The notes: generated by a model from the letters alone, not told the origin. A stretch of DNA of 64,000 bases from Janthinobacterium sp. LM6 (GCF_002002885.1 NZ_CP019510.1:4464001-4528000), one strand, 5' to 3'. Positions 8,509 to 16,908 are shown, numbered from the stretch's first letter. Numbers and translations: made by a program.

Positions 8509-9336
8509 ATGAACCACATTCGCCGCAACCTGCTCCTGGCCGCAGCCAGCCTGGCCTTCGCCACCGCCGCCCACGCCAAGGACCGGAAAGAACTCGTCAT
8601 CGGCACCAGCTCCGGCCCGTATTCGGACCAGCTGAAGCTGGGCATCAAGCCTATCCTGGAAAAACAGGGTTACAAGGTCAAGATCGTCGAATTCAACGAC
8701 TACGTGCAGCCGAACTACGCGCTGGCCGAAGGTTCGCTGGACGCCAACGTGTTCCAGCACATCGTCTACCTGACCAAGTTCGCCACCGATAACAAGCTGC
8801 CACTGAGCTCCTTGATCACCGTGCCGACCATGCCGATCGGCCTGTACGGCGGCAAGCAGAAAACCCTGGCGGAAGTCAAGAACGGTGCCACCATCACCAT
8901 GCCGAACGACCCGACCAACCAGGCGCGCGCGCTGGTGATGCTGGCCAAGATGGGCTGGATCAAGCTGAAACCGAACGTCGATCCGCTGCGCGCATCCGAG
9001 CGCGACGTGCTGGAAAATCCAAAAAAACTGAAACTGGTGCCGCTGGAAGCGGCGCAGCTGCCACGTTCGCTGGCCGACGCCGATTTCGCTTTTGTCAACG
9101 GTAACTTCGCCCTGGCCGCCGGCATGAAGCTGACGTCGGCCCTGAGCGTGGAAAAGATTTCGGACAGCTACATCAACCTGGTCGCCATCCGCACGGCCGA
9201 CAAGGCCAAGCCATGGGTCAAGGACCTGGAAGCGGCCTACCGCTCGCGCGCCTTCCTCGACGCGACGAACAAATACCTGGCCGGCTACGAAAAGACGGAT
9301 TACCAGCTGGCGCTGGAAAAGACGCTGAAAAAATAA
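8509..9336 (+). CDS. metQ: Methionine-binding protein MetQ (NlpA family)
   Basis: A 275-residue periplasmic binding protein for the MetNI transporter. The signal peptide ends at THE pattern TAAHA/KD, a signal peptidase I site. There is no lipobox cysteine, unlike E. coli MetQ, so the mature protein is probably soluble. NlpA-family hallmarks are present: IGTSSGPYSDQLKL, VEFNDYVQPNYALAEGSLD, NVFQHIVYL and TITMPNDPTNQARALVML. A strong terminator follows. Confidence 0.92.
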   Translation: MNHIRRNLLLAAASLAFATAAHAKDRKELVIGTSSGPYSDQLKLGIKPILEKQGYKVKIVEFNDYVQPNYALAEGSLDANVFQHIVYLTKFATDNKLPLSSLITVPTMPIGLYGGKQKTLAEVKNGATITMPNDPTNQARALVMLAKMGWIKLKPNVDPLRASERDVLENPKKLKLVPLEAAQLPRSLADADFAFVNGNFALAAGMKLTSALSVEKISDSYINLVAIRTADKAKPWVKDLEAAYRSRAFLDATNKYLAGYEKTDYQLALEKTLKK

Positions 9337-9354
9337 ACGGCGTGCACCAAACGT

Positions 9355-9383
9355 AAAAAGGACGGCAAAGGCCGTCCTTTTTT
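9355..9383. terminator. Bidirectional rho-independent terminator between metQ and ompW
   Basis: The stem GGACGGC (9360-9366) pairs with GCCGTCC (9371-9377) around an AAAG loop. A-tracts on the left and T-tracts on the right allow it to end both metNIQ (plus) and the convergent ompW (minus). Confidence 0.9.
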
Positions 9384-9418
9384 ATTGTCCGCGCCGTGCG
9401 GACGCTGTCATGCCAGGC

Positions 9419-10036
9419 TTAGAAGCGGTAGCCGACGCCGACGCCGATCAGGACAGGGTCGATCTTGACTTCGCTGGCCTTGGCCGCACCGACGAAGACG
9501 TCGCTGCGGATCTGTACTTTCTTGATATCGAAGTTCAGCGACCAGTTTTTATCCAGTTTGTAATCGACACCGGCTTGCAGCGAGAAGCCCCAGCTGTCGT
9601 GTTCCAGGCGGCCGGCGCCGTCCAGCAGTTTCACGCTCGAAATATTCGTGTAGTTCACGCCTGCACCCACATATGGGCTGAACTGTTTTTCCGGCATGAA
9701 GTGGTATTGCAGCGACAGGGTCGGCGGCAGATGCTTGAACGTGCCGATATCTTTGCCACCCAGGGTGACGTCATGCTTTTGCGGATACGTCAGGATCAGC
9801 TCGGCAGCGATATTGGGGGTAAAGAAATACGAAATATCGATTTCAGGAATCGTCTTGCTGCTGACGTGTATCGTGTCCGATGCGCCAGCGCCCAAGACCG
9901 GCGTGGATTTATTGGCCGGATCGATATGCACGGCACGCGCACGCACCAGCCATGGGCTTTCCTGCGCCATTGCATTGCCGGCGAATGCGCCGATGGCGGC
10001 CAAAACGATTGCTGCTGCAGTTGCGGACTTCTTCAT
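9419..10036 (-). CDS. ompW: OmpW-family outer membrane protein
   Basis: A 205-residue eight-stranded barrel. The signal peptide MKKSATAAAIVLAAIGAFAG ends near NAMA/QE. OmpW features are the early WLVRARAVHIDP, the central ELILTYPQKHDVTL, LPPTLSLQYHFMP, SPYVGAGVNYT, and the C-terminal strand VGVGYRF ending in Phe for BAM recognition. It is a monocistronic gene convergent with metQ. An FNR/Anr-like box 66-79 bp upstream suggests control by oxygen, as known for E. coli ompW. Confidence 0.93.
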   Translation of the reverse strand: MKKSATAAAIVLAAIGAFAGNAMAQESPWLVRARAVHIDPANKSTPVLGAGASDTIHVSSKTIPEIDISYFFTPNIAAELILTYPQKHDVTLGGKDIGTFKHLPPTLSLQYHFMPEKQFSPYVGAGVNYTNISSVKLLDGAGRLEHDSWGFSLQAGVDYKLDKNWSLNFDIKKVQIRSDVFVGAAKASEVKIDPVLIGVGVGYRF

Positions 10037-10101
10037 TCTAGTTCCCTCTTTTTGTCGTTAAGTAACGCTGCGAAGTCTAAGAGTGCAGTGCAACAAAAAC
10101 T

Positions 10102-10115
10102 TTGATCCACATCAA
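10102..10115. promoter_or_regulatory. FNR/Anr-type binding site upstream of ompW
   Basis: TTGATCCACATCAA is a perfect match to the FNR-family consensus TTGAT-N4-ATCAA. It lies between the ompW start (10036, minus) and the end of the LysR gene (10186, minus), so ompW is the obvious target. Confidence 0.8.
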
Positions 10116-10185
10116 ATAGTGCTAGATGGCATCAAAAGAGGGATTTTTTTCTTTGCCCAGGTCAAGAAAATGCGGCATTGCAAAA

Positions 10186-11082
10186 TCAAGCCGTCTCGGC
10201 AAACAGGCCGGCGACCCAGTCGGCAAACACGCGCACGCGCGGCGACAATTGCCGGTGATGGGGATACAGCACGGACACGGGCAAGGGGTCGGGCCGCAGG
10301 TGCGCCAGTACTTCCACCAGCTCCCCGGCCGCCAGCGCCCGCTCCAGGTGATAGCGGGGCGCCTGGATCAGGCCCAGGCCCGCGCGGCAGCAGGCATGAT
10401 ACGCGTCCGCGTTATTGACGGACACGGTGCCCGGCAAGGCCACGCTGTGGCGCTGGCCGTCCACCTTGAAATCGAAGGGCCAGACCTTGCCCGTCTGGGC
10501 GGAAAAGAAATTGACGGCGCGGTGGCCCGCCAGTTGTGCCAGGTTCTCCGGTGTGCCGTGCGCGGCCAGGTACCCGGGGCTGGCGCATGTCACTTGCTCG
10601 AGCAGCGCCACGCGGCGCGCCACCATCGACGAGTCGCCGAGCTCTCCCACGCGCAGCACGCAATCGACGCCTTCGCGCACCAGGTCGACGAGGCGGTCGC
10701 CCATGCCGATTTCCAGTTCGATCAGCGGATAGCGGGCGCAGAACCGGTCCAGCACGGGCATGACGAAGTGCATGGCCAGGGTCGCGTGCAGGTCGATGCG
10801 CAGCTTGCCGGCCGGCTGCTGCGCCGCCGAACTGAACACGGCTTCCGTTTCTTCCAGGTCGGCCAGCAGGCGCGCGCAGCGCTGGTAATACGCCTCGCCA
10901 TCGGGCGTGGGCGTCACTTGCCGCGTGGTTCGCTGCAGCAGGCGCACGCGCAGCCGCGCTTCGAGCTGCTTGATCGCATGCGTGACGGTCGCCTTCGGGT
11001 AGCCGAGGTCATGCGCGGCTTGCGTGAAACTGCGCAGTTCGACGATGCGCGTAAAGATGCGCATTGCATCAAATCGGTCCAT
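10186..11082 (-). CDS. LysR-family transcriptional regulator
   Basis: A 298-residue LysR protein. The N-terminal winged helix-turn-helix is clear (FDAMRIFTRIVELRSFTQ, AAHDLGYPKATVTHAIKQLE, RLLQRTTRQVTPTPDGEAYY). The C-terminal effector domain begins with GKLRIDLHATLAMHFVMP. It belongs to the large DsdA/CrgA-like subgroup that often controls nearby oxidoreductases. No divergent partner gene is obvious, because fur lies 230 bp away on the other strand, so its target is unknown. Confidence 0.88.
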   Translation of the reverse strand: MDRFDAMRIFTRIVELRSFTQAAHDLGYPKATVTHAIKQLEARLRVRLLQRTTRQVTPTPDGEAYYQRCARLLADLEETEAVFSSAAQQPAGKLRIDLHATLAMHFVMPVLDRFCARYPLIELEIGMGDRLVDLVREGVDCVLRVGELGDSSMVARRVALLEQVTCASPGYLAAHGTPENLAQLAGHRAVNFFSAQTGKVWPFDFKVDGQRHSVALPGTVSVNNADAYHACCRAGLGLIQAPRYHLERALAAGELVEVLAHLRPDPLPVSVLYPHHRQLSPRVRVFADWVAGLFAETA

Positions 11083-11251
11083 GCCCCTGCTCCATTGTTA
11101 TTCATTGCTGCACAGTGTAGCGAGATCGGTCTTGGTTTTGCAATTCCAGCGAAAGATGCGTGCAACGCAATCAGAGCTTGCGCCGATGTCACTGGTTTGC
11201 AGGCCAGCTAGCCAGCATAATATTTCCACTCCGCACGATACAAATGAGAAT

Positions 11252-11270
11252 AGTAATGATTATCATTTGC
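11252..11270 (+). promoter_or_regulatory. Fur box in the fur promoter
   Basis: The near-perfect inverted repeat AATGAT-T-ATCATT (11255-11267) matches the Fur consensus at about 14 of 19 positions. It lies 50-68 bp before the preferred fur start and points to autoregulation by iron. Confidence 0.78.
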
Positions 11271-11319
11271 GATATAATGCACTACCACGCTCAAGCGACT
11301 ACAAAAAGGAATGGGAGAC

Positions 11320-11760
11320 ATGGATATATTGAGGGAACTGCGTGAATCGGGCTTGAAAGTGACCATCCCCCGCTTGCGGATTCTGCAGCTGTTTCAAGAA
11401 GGCACGATCAAGCACCTGAGTGCGGACGATGTCTACAAACTCTTGCTGGCCGAAAAGATCGACGTGGGCCTGGCCACCATCTACCGCGTGCTGATGCAGT
11501 TTGCCGAAGCAGGCATCCTGTTTCGCCGGCATTTCGAATCGGGCCACGCCGTCTTCGAACTGAACGAAGGCCAGCACCACGACCACCTGGTCTGCACGGG
11601 GTGCGGCAAGGTCGATGAATTCGTCGACGAAGGCATCGAACTGCGCCAGAACGAGATCGCCGCCGAGCGGGGTTTCGTGCTGCACGAGCATGCGCTGTCG
11701 CTGTACGGCACCTGTGCCGAATGCACGGCGAAGAAAGTCCCGCCGCGCAAAGCCTCCTGA
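11320..11760 (+). CDS. fur: Ferric uptake regulator Fur
   Basis: A 146-residue Fur protein, an iron-dependent repressor. The N-terminal winged helix is LRESGLKVTIPRLRIL, then HLSADDVYKLLL and VGLATIYRVLMQF. The metal region has GHAVFELNEGQHHDHLVC, followed by the zinc cysteines C-T-G-C and C-A-E-C near the C-terminus. The ATG at 11320 was chosen because AAGGA then sits nine bases upstream; the ATG at 11311 would leave no spacing. It carries its own Fur box. The DNA-binding and metal-site residues look intact, so it should be active. Confidence 0.93.
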   Translation: MDILRELRESGLKVTIPRLRILQLFQEGTIKHLSADDVYKLLLAEKIDVGLATIYRVLMQFAEAGILFRRHFESGHAVFELNEGQHHDHLVCTGCGKVDEFVDEGIELRQNEIAAERGFVLHEHALSLYGTCAECTAKKVPPRKAS

Positions 11761-11834
11761 GGCAGCGCGCAAGGTAGCGCCTGGCAAGCCGCCTGCGCTA
11801 CACTGCATGCGCCGCAGCTCAACAAGGGAGAAGC

Positions 11835-12200
11835 ATGTACATCGGAGAAATCGCGCGCCTGGCGGGCACCTCGCCCAAGGCCTTGCGCCACTATGAGGCG
11901 CTGGGCTTGCTGGGCGACGTGCGCCGTTCCGGCGCCTACCGCGTCTACACGCAGCAGGACCTGGCGCAAGTCAAACTCATACGCCAGGCGCAGACCCTGG
12001 GCTTCCGCCTGGCCGAACTGCTGCCCATCCTGGCCGGCGACGATACCGACTGGGCCGCCCTGTCGCAGCACATCGCCGCCAAACGCGCGCAGATACAGCA
12101 GGATATCGCCCGCCTGCGCCAGCTCGACGCGCAATTGGCCGACATCGACACGGAAATCCGCGACTGCCTGGCGCAGCAGCGTCTGCAAGAGGCCGCTTGA
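11835..12200 (+). CDS. MerR-family transcriptional regulator
   Basis: A 121-residue MerR-type regulator. The N-terminal winged helix is typical (YIGEIARLAGTSPKALRHYE, ALGLLGDVRRSGAYRVYTQQ). A coiled-coil dimer helix follows (QHIAAKRAQIQQDIARLRQL) and a short tail. Only one cysteine is seen near the end (IRDCLAQQ), so it is not a clear metal sensor of the MerR/CueR type. It lies 60 bp before the oxidoreductase on the same strand and probably regulates it. Confidence 0.88.
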   Translation: MYIGEIARLAGTSPKALRHYEALGLLGDVRRSGAYRVYTQQDLAQVKLIRQAQTLGFRLAELLPILAGDDTDWAALSQHIAAKRAQIQQDIARLRQLDAQLADIDTEIRDCLAQQRLQEAA

Positions 12201-12259
12201 CTCTGCCCCCAGGGGCAGGCTTTAGCATGCAAGCTCTTCTTTAACGGAAAGCCTGCAGC

Positions 12260-12850
12260 ATGAGCAAAATTACACCAAAGCGCATTTTAATTATCCTCGG
12301 CCACCCGTCCAGCGACAGTTTCTGCGCCGCCCTGGCCGAGACCTATGCCGCCACCGCCCGCAGCGCGGGCCATACCGTGCGCGAGCTGCGCCTGGGCCAG
12401 CTGGACTTCGACCAGAACCTGCATGAAGGCTACCGCCAGGTGCAGCCGCTGGAGCCGGACTTGCTGGCCGCGCAAGAAGCCATCAGCTGGGCCGAACACC
12501 TGGTATTCGCCTACCCGATCTGGTGGGGCGGCGCACCGGCCCTGCTGAAGGGCTTTGTCGACCGTATCTTCCTGCCCGGCTTTGCCTTCAAGTATCGCCC
12601 CGGCAAGGCTTTCCCGGCGCAACTGCTGAAGGGCCGCACGGCGCAGCTGCTGGTGGCGATGGACACGCCGCCCTGGTATTTCCGCTGGGTCTACCACATG
12701 CCCGGCATCCACCAGCTGCGCAAGACGACGCTGGAATTTTGCGGCGTCAAGCCCGTCAGGGTGGCCAGTTTCGGCCCCATGATCGATTCCACCGAAGCGC
12801 AGCGCGCGCGCTGGCTGGAACAGGCGCAGGCGCTGGCGCGGCGCCTGTAG
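12260..12850 (+). CDS. NAD(P)H oxidoreductase, flavodoxin-like fold (NQO/MdaB/KefF type)
   Basis: A 196-residue flavoprotein of the NAD(P)H dehydrogenase (quinone) family. Visible hallmarks are the FMN/FAD-binding start RILIILGHPSSDSFCAALAE, the WAEHLVFAYPIWWGGAPALL loop (YPxWWxxxPAxLK), and FVDRIFLPGFAFKY. It would reduce quinones or related electrophiles by two electrons in the cytoplasm. The MerR gene upstream suggests stress-induced expression. The exact substrate cannot be read from sequence. Confidence 0.88.
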   Translation: MSKITPKRILIILGHPSSDSFCAALAETYAATARSAGHTVRELRLGQLDFDQNLHEGYRQVQPLEPDLLAAQEAISWAEHLVFAYPIWWGGAPALLKGFVDRIFLPGFAFKYRPGKAFPAQLLKGRTAQLLVAMDTPPWYFRWVYHMPGIHQLRKTTLEFCGVKPVRVASFGPMIDSTEAQRARWLEQAQALARRL

Positions 12851-13009
12851 GGCCGGCAATGGCTTGCCATGCAGCCATCTTGCATACGGTTTTGACAAGC
12901 CGGTAATCAAGCCGTCATATTCCACGGCTACCATGATGGTATTGCCTGTTTGTCAGTCGCCTTGCTCTCGCGACAACAAGGGTCCGATCGTCATGTAAAG
13001 GTAGCCGCT

Positions 13010-14245
13010 GTGGAGTTCAACGCTTCTCGATTGCATCTTCCCCGTTATCGCACGTCCGTGGCGTCTGATCTGTGCATCCCCACGGAATCCGTGCAGGCCG
13101 ACGCCAGCAATTTCGCCGTACTGGAACTGTTCACGGAACGGCGCGACATGATGAGCCTGCCCGTCACGGAGCAGCAAAAGCCGATTGGCTTGATCAGCCG
13201 CAATATCTTCATGTCGCAAATGTCCAAGCCCTTTTATCACGAGGTGTACGGCAAGAAAAGCTGCATCGCCTTCATGGACAAGGAACCGCTGATCGTCGAC
13301 GGCGCCATGAGCATCGAAGACCTCACCTTCCGCGCCGTGGAAGCGGGAGAGAAGGCGCTGGCCGACGGCTTCATCATCACCGAGGACGGCGCGCTGGCCG
13401 GCGTGGGCTTCGGCTTGCAGCTGATGAACGTGGTCGCCACCATGCAGGCGGAAAAGAACCGGCAGATCATGCACAGCATCGATTACGCCAGCGTCATCCA
13501 GCGCGCGCTGCTGCGCACCTCCGATGCGGAACTGCGCGCCACCCTGCCCGACGCGCACCTGGAATGGCAGCCGCGCGACGTGGTCGGCGGCGATTTCTAC
13601 TTTTTCGAGCGCCATGAAGGGGGCTGGTTCGCCGCCATCGCCGACTGCACGGGGCACGGCGTGCCGGGCGCCTTCATGACCCTGATCGCCTCGTCGGCCC
13701 TGAGCCAGGCCCTGCGCGAGCTGGGGCCGCGCGATCCGGCCGCCCTGATCGGCGCCGTCAGCCGCGCCATCAAGACCTTGCTGGGGCAGGATGGCGCCGG
13801 CAGCGGCCACGCCGGCCATGCCGGCTCGAACGACGGCATGGATTGCGCCTTCCTGTGCTACGACGCGGCCAGCGCCAGCCTGCGTTTCGCGGGGGCGAAA
13901 CTGGCGCTGCACGTGGTCGCGCCGGGCGAAGAGGCCGTGCGCGCCATCGATGGCGCGCGCATGGGCGTGGGCTATGTCGACACGCCGGCCGGCTACTGCT
14001 GGCACAACGAGACGCTGGCCATACCCGCTGGCAGCCTGCTGTTCCTCACCACCGACGGCTTGCTCGACCAGATCGGCGGCGCGCGCGACATCGCCTATGG
14101 CAAGCGGCGCATGCGCGAACAGCTGCTGGCGCGACGCGACGCTCCCGCCGGCGACGTGGCGGCGGCGCTGCTGCAGGACAGCGCGGCCTGGCAGGGAAAA
14201 CAGCCGCGCCGCGACGACCTGACCTTTTTCTGTTTCCGCCTGTAG
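13010..14245 (+). CDS. CBS-domain PP2C/SpoIIE-type serine/threonine phosphatase (SiaA-like position)
   Basis: About 411 residues. The first 50 are variable. A CBS-like pair follows (MSLPVTEQQKPIGLISRNIF; ADGFIITEDGALAGVG). A short linker helix leads into a SpoIIE/PP2C phosphatase domain with metal-binding residues in PRDVVGGDFYFFE, IADCTGHGVPGAFM and, near the end, LTTDGLLDQ plus RRDDLTFFCF. I chose the GTG at 13010 because AAAGG lies about eight bases upstream. A TTG at 12950 is possible. As first gene of a four-gene set with siaB, siaC and siaD, it should dephosphorylate the SiaC protein. It lacks the membrane/HAMP sensor of Pseudomonas SiaA, so the input is likely cytosolic. Confidence 0.82.
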   Translation: MEFNASRLHLPRYRTSVASDLCIPTESVQADASNFAVLELFTERRDMMSLPVTEQQKPIGLISRNIFMSQMSKPFYHEVYGKKSCIAFMDKEPLIVDGAMSIEDLTFRAVEAGEKALADGFIITEDGALAGVGFGLQLMNVVATMQAEKNRQIMHSIDYASVIQRALLRTSDAELRATLPDAHLEWQPRDVVGGDFYFFERHEGGWFAAIADCTGHGVPGAFMTLIASSALSQALRELGPRDPAALIGAVSRAIKTLLGQDGAGSGHAGHAGSNDGMDCAFLCYDAASASLRFAGAKLALHVVAPGEEAVRAIDGARMGVGYVDTPAGYCWHNETLAIPAGSLLFLTTDGLLDQIGGARDIAYGKRRMREQLLARRDAPAGDVAAALLQDSAAWQGKQPRRDDLTFFCFRL

Positions 14246-14310
14246 TTTTGGCGCCATCGAGCCACCTTATCAACAAGAAACCGGGTCACCGGCTAGCCAG
14301 GAGCACGGAC

Positions 14311-14868
14311 GTGCTGTACGAAGAATTCAACGAGTTTTGGGATGTGGCGCGCAAGCGCAACATCATCTTTTTTTACGTGGGCTATTTCTCGCAGCACGTG
14401 GTCAGCGCCATTTCCGAAACCATCAAGGCGCGCCTCGACACGGCCGGCGCGGCCGGGCCCACGCGGCGGCGCATCTTTTCCTCGTTCATCGAGATGTCGC
14501 AAAACATCATGCATTATTCCGCCGACAGCCTGACGCCCGATGCGCAGCTGGACCAGCAGATGCGGCGCGGCTCGTTCTGCATCGGCACGCGCGGCGACAG
14601 CTTTTTTCTGCTGTGCGCCAACCCCGTCTCGACGGACAACGTGGCGCAGATCCGCGCCCGGCTGGAGCCGCTGCACACCATGACGATGGAGGAAATCCGC
14701 CTCGCCTACAAGAAAGCCCTGCGCGAGGAAGCCCCGTCCGACAGCAAGGGCGCGGGCCTGGGGTTCCTCACCATGGCACGCGACGCCAGCGAGCCGCTGG
14801 AATTCGAATTCGTCCAGGATCCACAGGAGCCTGGCCACACCATCTTCTGCATCAAAGCCATCATTTGA
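14311..14868 (+). CDS. siaB: SiaB-family protein kinase
   Basis: A 185-residue protein of the SiaB/DUF6272 family, a GHKL-like kinase. The N-terminus has YEEFNEFWDVARKRNIIFFY. The nucleotide-binding features are FIEMSQNIMHYSAD (N-box-like), GSFCIGTRGDSFFLLCAN and SKGAGLGFLTMARDAS (G-box-like). In Pseudomonas aeruginosa SiaB phosphorylates SiaC. The start is a GTG with AGGAG seven bases upstream; no ATG fits. It lies 65 bp after the phosphatase gene and 22 bp before siaC. Confidence 0.85.
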   Translation: MLYEEFNEFWDVARKRNIIFFYVGYFSQHVVSAISETIKARLDTAGAAGPTRRRIFSSFIEMSQNIMHYSADSLTPDAQLDQQMRRGSFCIGTRGDSFFLLCANPVSTDNVAQIRARLEPLHTMTMEEIRLAYKKALREEAPSDSKGAGLGFLTMARDASEPLEFEFVQDPQEPGHTIFCIKAII

Positions 14869-14890
14869 AAGAGCCGACTCAGGAAAGCAT

Positions 14891-15289
14891 ATGCAATTAC
14901 CGTCACCACTGTTCATCGCCGCGACCCCGAGTTCGCCCGAAATCGACTTCCGTTTCGAGCAGCACACCCTGTCGATCAAGGGCGAGTCGTACCCGGAAAA
15001 CGCGGCCGCCTTCTATGGCCCGCTGATCGCCGCGGTGCGCGCCTACCTGGAAGGCTGCCGCGAAAGCGCCATCACCGTCAACGTCTCGCTGGCCTACTTC
15101 AACAGCTCCAGCACGAAGATGCTGTTTACTCTGTTCGACACCCTGAACCAGGCGGCCGTCGATGGCAACCAGGTGCGCCTGAACTGGTATCACGACGAGG
15201 ACGACGACACCATCCTGGAATTCGGCCAGGAGCTGCAGCAGGACTTTACGGCGCTGGACTTCCACGACCATCCCGTACAGGGCAGCTAG
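14891..15289 (+). CDS. siaC: SiaC-like regulatory phosphoprotein (DUF1987)
   Basis: A 132-residue DUF1987 protein, an anti-sigma-antagonist-like partner switched by phosphorylation. Typical parts are the start FIAATPSSPEIDF, RFEQHTLSIKGESYPEN and the phosphosite region VSLAYFNSSSTKMLFTLFD. Thr75 in SSTKM is the likely counterpart of Pseudomonas SiaC Thr68. In that system unphosphorylated SiaC binds and activates the diguanylate cyclase SiaD. The neighbouring kinase, phosphatase and cyclase genes make the assignment strong. Confidence 0.87.
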   Translation: MQLPSPLFIAATPSSPEIDFRFEQHTLSIKGESYPENAAAFYGPLIAAVRAYLEGCRESAITVNVSLAYFNSSSTKMLFTLFDTLNQAAVDGNQVRLNWYHDEDDDTILEFGQELQQDFTALDFHDHPVQGS

Positions 15290-15292
15290 GGC

Positions 15293-16033
15293 ATGCGCGC
15301 CGCCATCTCCGATTCCGGCCTGGAGCCGGACCTGTTCACCGTGGAAGCGGCGGCGCTGGCTGCCGCGCGCCGCATGCACGCCGATACTCACGCCAGCGGC
15401 GAGGCGCAGCGGCGCGTGCTCGGTGAGCTGATCGTTCACTACGAACGGCTGATGCGCGAAACGCGCCGGCTGATCGGCCGCAGCGACCGCGCCGAGCGCG
15501 ACATGCATCTGCTGAACCGCCAGTTGCAAACCCTGGCCGGCCAGCTCGAATACCGCGCCACGCACGACCCGCTGACGGGCGCCCTGAACCGCGGCGCCGT
15601 GATCGACCACGCCTCGCGCTGCCTGGCGCAGGGCGACATGGCGCTGATCGTGCTCGATATCGATCTGTTCAAGCAGGTCAACGACGACTTCGGCCACCCG
15701 GCCGGCGATGGCGTGATCCAGGCCGTGGTGGACTGTTTAAAAGGATTATTGGGACAGGAAACGGCCATCGGCCGGGTCGGCGGCGAAGAGTTTTCCGTGG
15801 TCTGGCCCACTTCCTCGCGCGACGACGCGGCGCAGGTGGCGCAGCGCATCTGCGAGAGCGTCGGCCGCCAGCGCCATGCGGCGCCCATCACGCGCGCCAT
15901 CACCGTCAGCGTGGGCCTGAGCTGGAACCGCGCCGGCACGGCCTTTGAAACGGCCTACAGCCACGCGGACCAGGCCCTGTACCAGGCCAAGCGCGAAGGG
16001 CGCAACTGCGTGCGCCAGTGGCTGGAAAGCTGA
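15293..16033 (+). CDS. siaD: SiaD-like diguanylate cyclase
   Basis: A 246-residue cytosolic GGDEF protein that would make cyclic di-GMP. An N-terminal helical stretch (residues about 15-80, with LGELIVHYERLMRETRRLIG) matches the SiaC-binding stalk of SiaD. The catalytic domain has ATHDPLTGALNRGAV, DIDLFKQVNDDFGHPAGD and the active-site loop RVGGEEFSVV. No RxxD inhibitory site precedes GGEEF, so product inhibition is likely absent. It starts four bases after siaC, so the two are coupled. It converges on the next gene with only eight bases between. Confidence 0.9.
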   Translation: MRAAISDSGLEPDLFTVEAAALAAARRMHADTHASGEAQRRVLGELIVHYERLMRETRRLIGRSDRAERDMHLLNRQLQTLAGQLEYRATHDPLTGALNRGAVIDHASRCLAQGDMALIVLDIDLFKQVNDDFGHPAGDGVIQAVVDCLKGLLGQETAIGRVGGEEFSVVWPTSSRDDAAQVAQRICESVGRQRHAAPITRAITVSVGLSWNRAGTAFETAYSHADQALYQAKREGRNCVRQWLES

Positions 16034-16041
16034 AGCGGGCC

Positions 16042-16767
16042 TTAGCGGATATGTTCGCGCGCCATGCTGCCGTCGCGGCGCATGGCCGCCGCCGCCCGCT
16101 GCATGGCCAAGGCTTGCGCCTCGGGCAACTGCCTGTTGCAGGCGAGGTAAGTCTGCACGCGGTTGAAGGTCAGCAGCGGCACCACCTTGCCCTCCCACTC
16201 CTTGCCGGCAAACGGCTTGCTGCCCACCGCCATGCCGACGGCCCACAGGTCGATGCGTCCGAGCAGCAGCTTTTGCGGATTGAGCCACTCCTGCGTCACG
16301 GGCGCCACGTTCAGGCCGCGCTGGCGCAGGTAATCGTCGCGCGCGTCGCCGAGCACCGTGCCGATCACCAGGCCGCGCGCATCATCGAGTGTGCGCAGCG
16401 CCAGATGCCGTTCGGCCAGGCCGTAGAGTATCCATTCCGCTTCATTCAGGGGCCCGATCCAGCGAAATTGCGCTTCGCGCTCCTGCGTGCGGCTGGTGGA
16501 AAAGATGCAGGTGTCGGCTTCGCGCAGCGCCTGCGCGTACGCGCGCTTCCACGGCAGCAGCTCGATGCTGTAGGAAAGACCAGCGCGCGCCATGATATCG
16601 CGCACCTTGAGCGTTTCACGTCCGACGACGACATTGCCTTCCATCATGCTCGACGGCGGCAAATGCTCGCCGACGATGCGCACGTCCACCGCCGCGGCCA
16701 GCGCCGGCATCAGCAGCGCCACTGCCAGCAGCCACGCCATGCTTGCTTGTTTCATGCTTGCTTTCAT
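16042..16767 (-). CDS. Periplasmic solute-binding protein (SBP_bac_3-like)
   Basis: About 241 residues with a signal peptide (AWLLAVALLMPALAAAV/DV). The two-lobed SBP_bac_3 pattern is seen in VRIVGEHLPPSSMMEG, LSYSIELLPWKRAYAQALR, ADTCIFSTSRTQERE and FRWIGPLNEAEWILYG. Proteins of this small type often stand alone, without permease genes, and are sometimes linked to signalling. The start is uncertain: ATG 16767 is listed, ATG 16755 is equally plausible, and a TTG lies at 16785. No transporter genes are adjacent, so the ligand is unknown. Its own upstream region (16786-16908) has no recognisable element. Confidence 0.75.
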   Translation of the reverse strand: MKASMKQASMAWLLAVALLMPALAAAVDVRIVGEHLPPSSMMEGNVVVGRETLKVRDIMARAGLSYSIELLPWKRAYAQALREADTCIFSTSRTQEREAQFRWIGPLNEAEWILYGLAERHLALRTLDDARGLVIGTVLGDARDDYLRQRGLNVAPVTQEWLNPQKLLLGRIDLWAVGMAVGSKPFAGKEWEGKVVPLLTFNRVQTYLACNRQLPEAQALAMQRAAAAMRRDGSMAREHIR

Positions 16768-16908
16768 CTGCCACAGGGGATACAAGCCGATGTTACCATC
16801 GGCTCACCCTGGCATCGTTGCATATTGTCAATAACACCATTTATTTTCCGCAACGTGACAACAAGCCAACGCCGGGACGATCACCGTGCAGGGGGAAGGA
16901 AGAATAAC

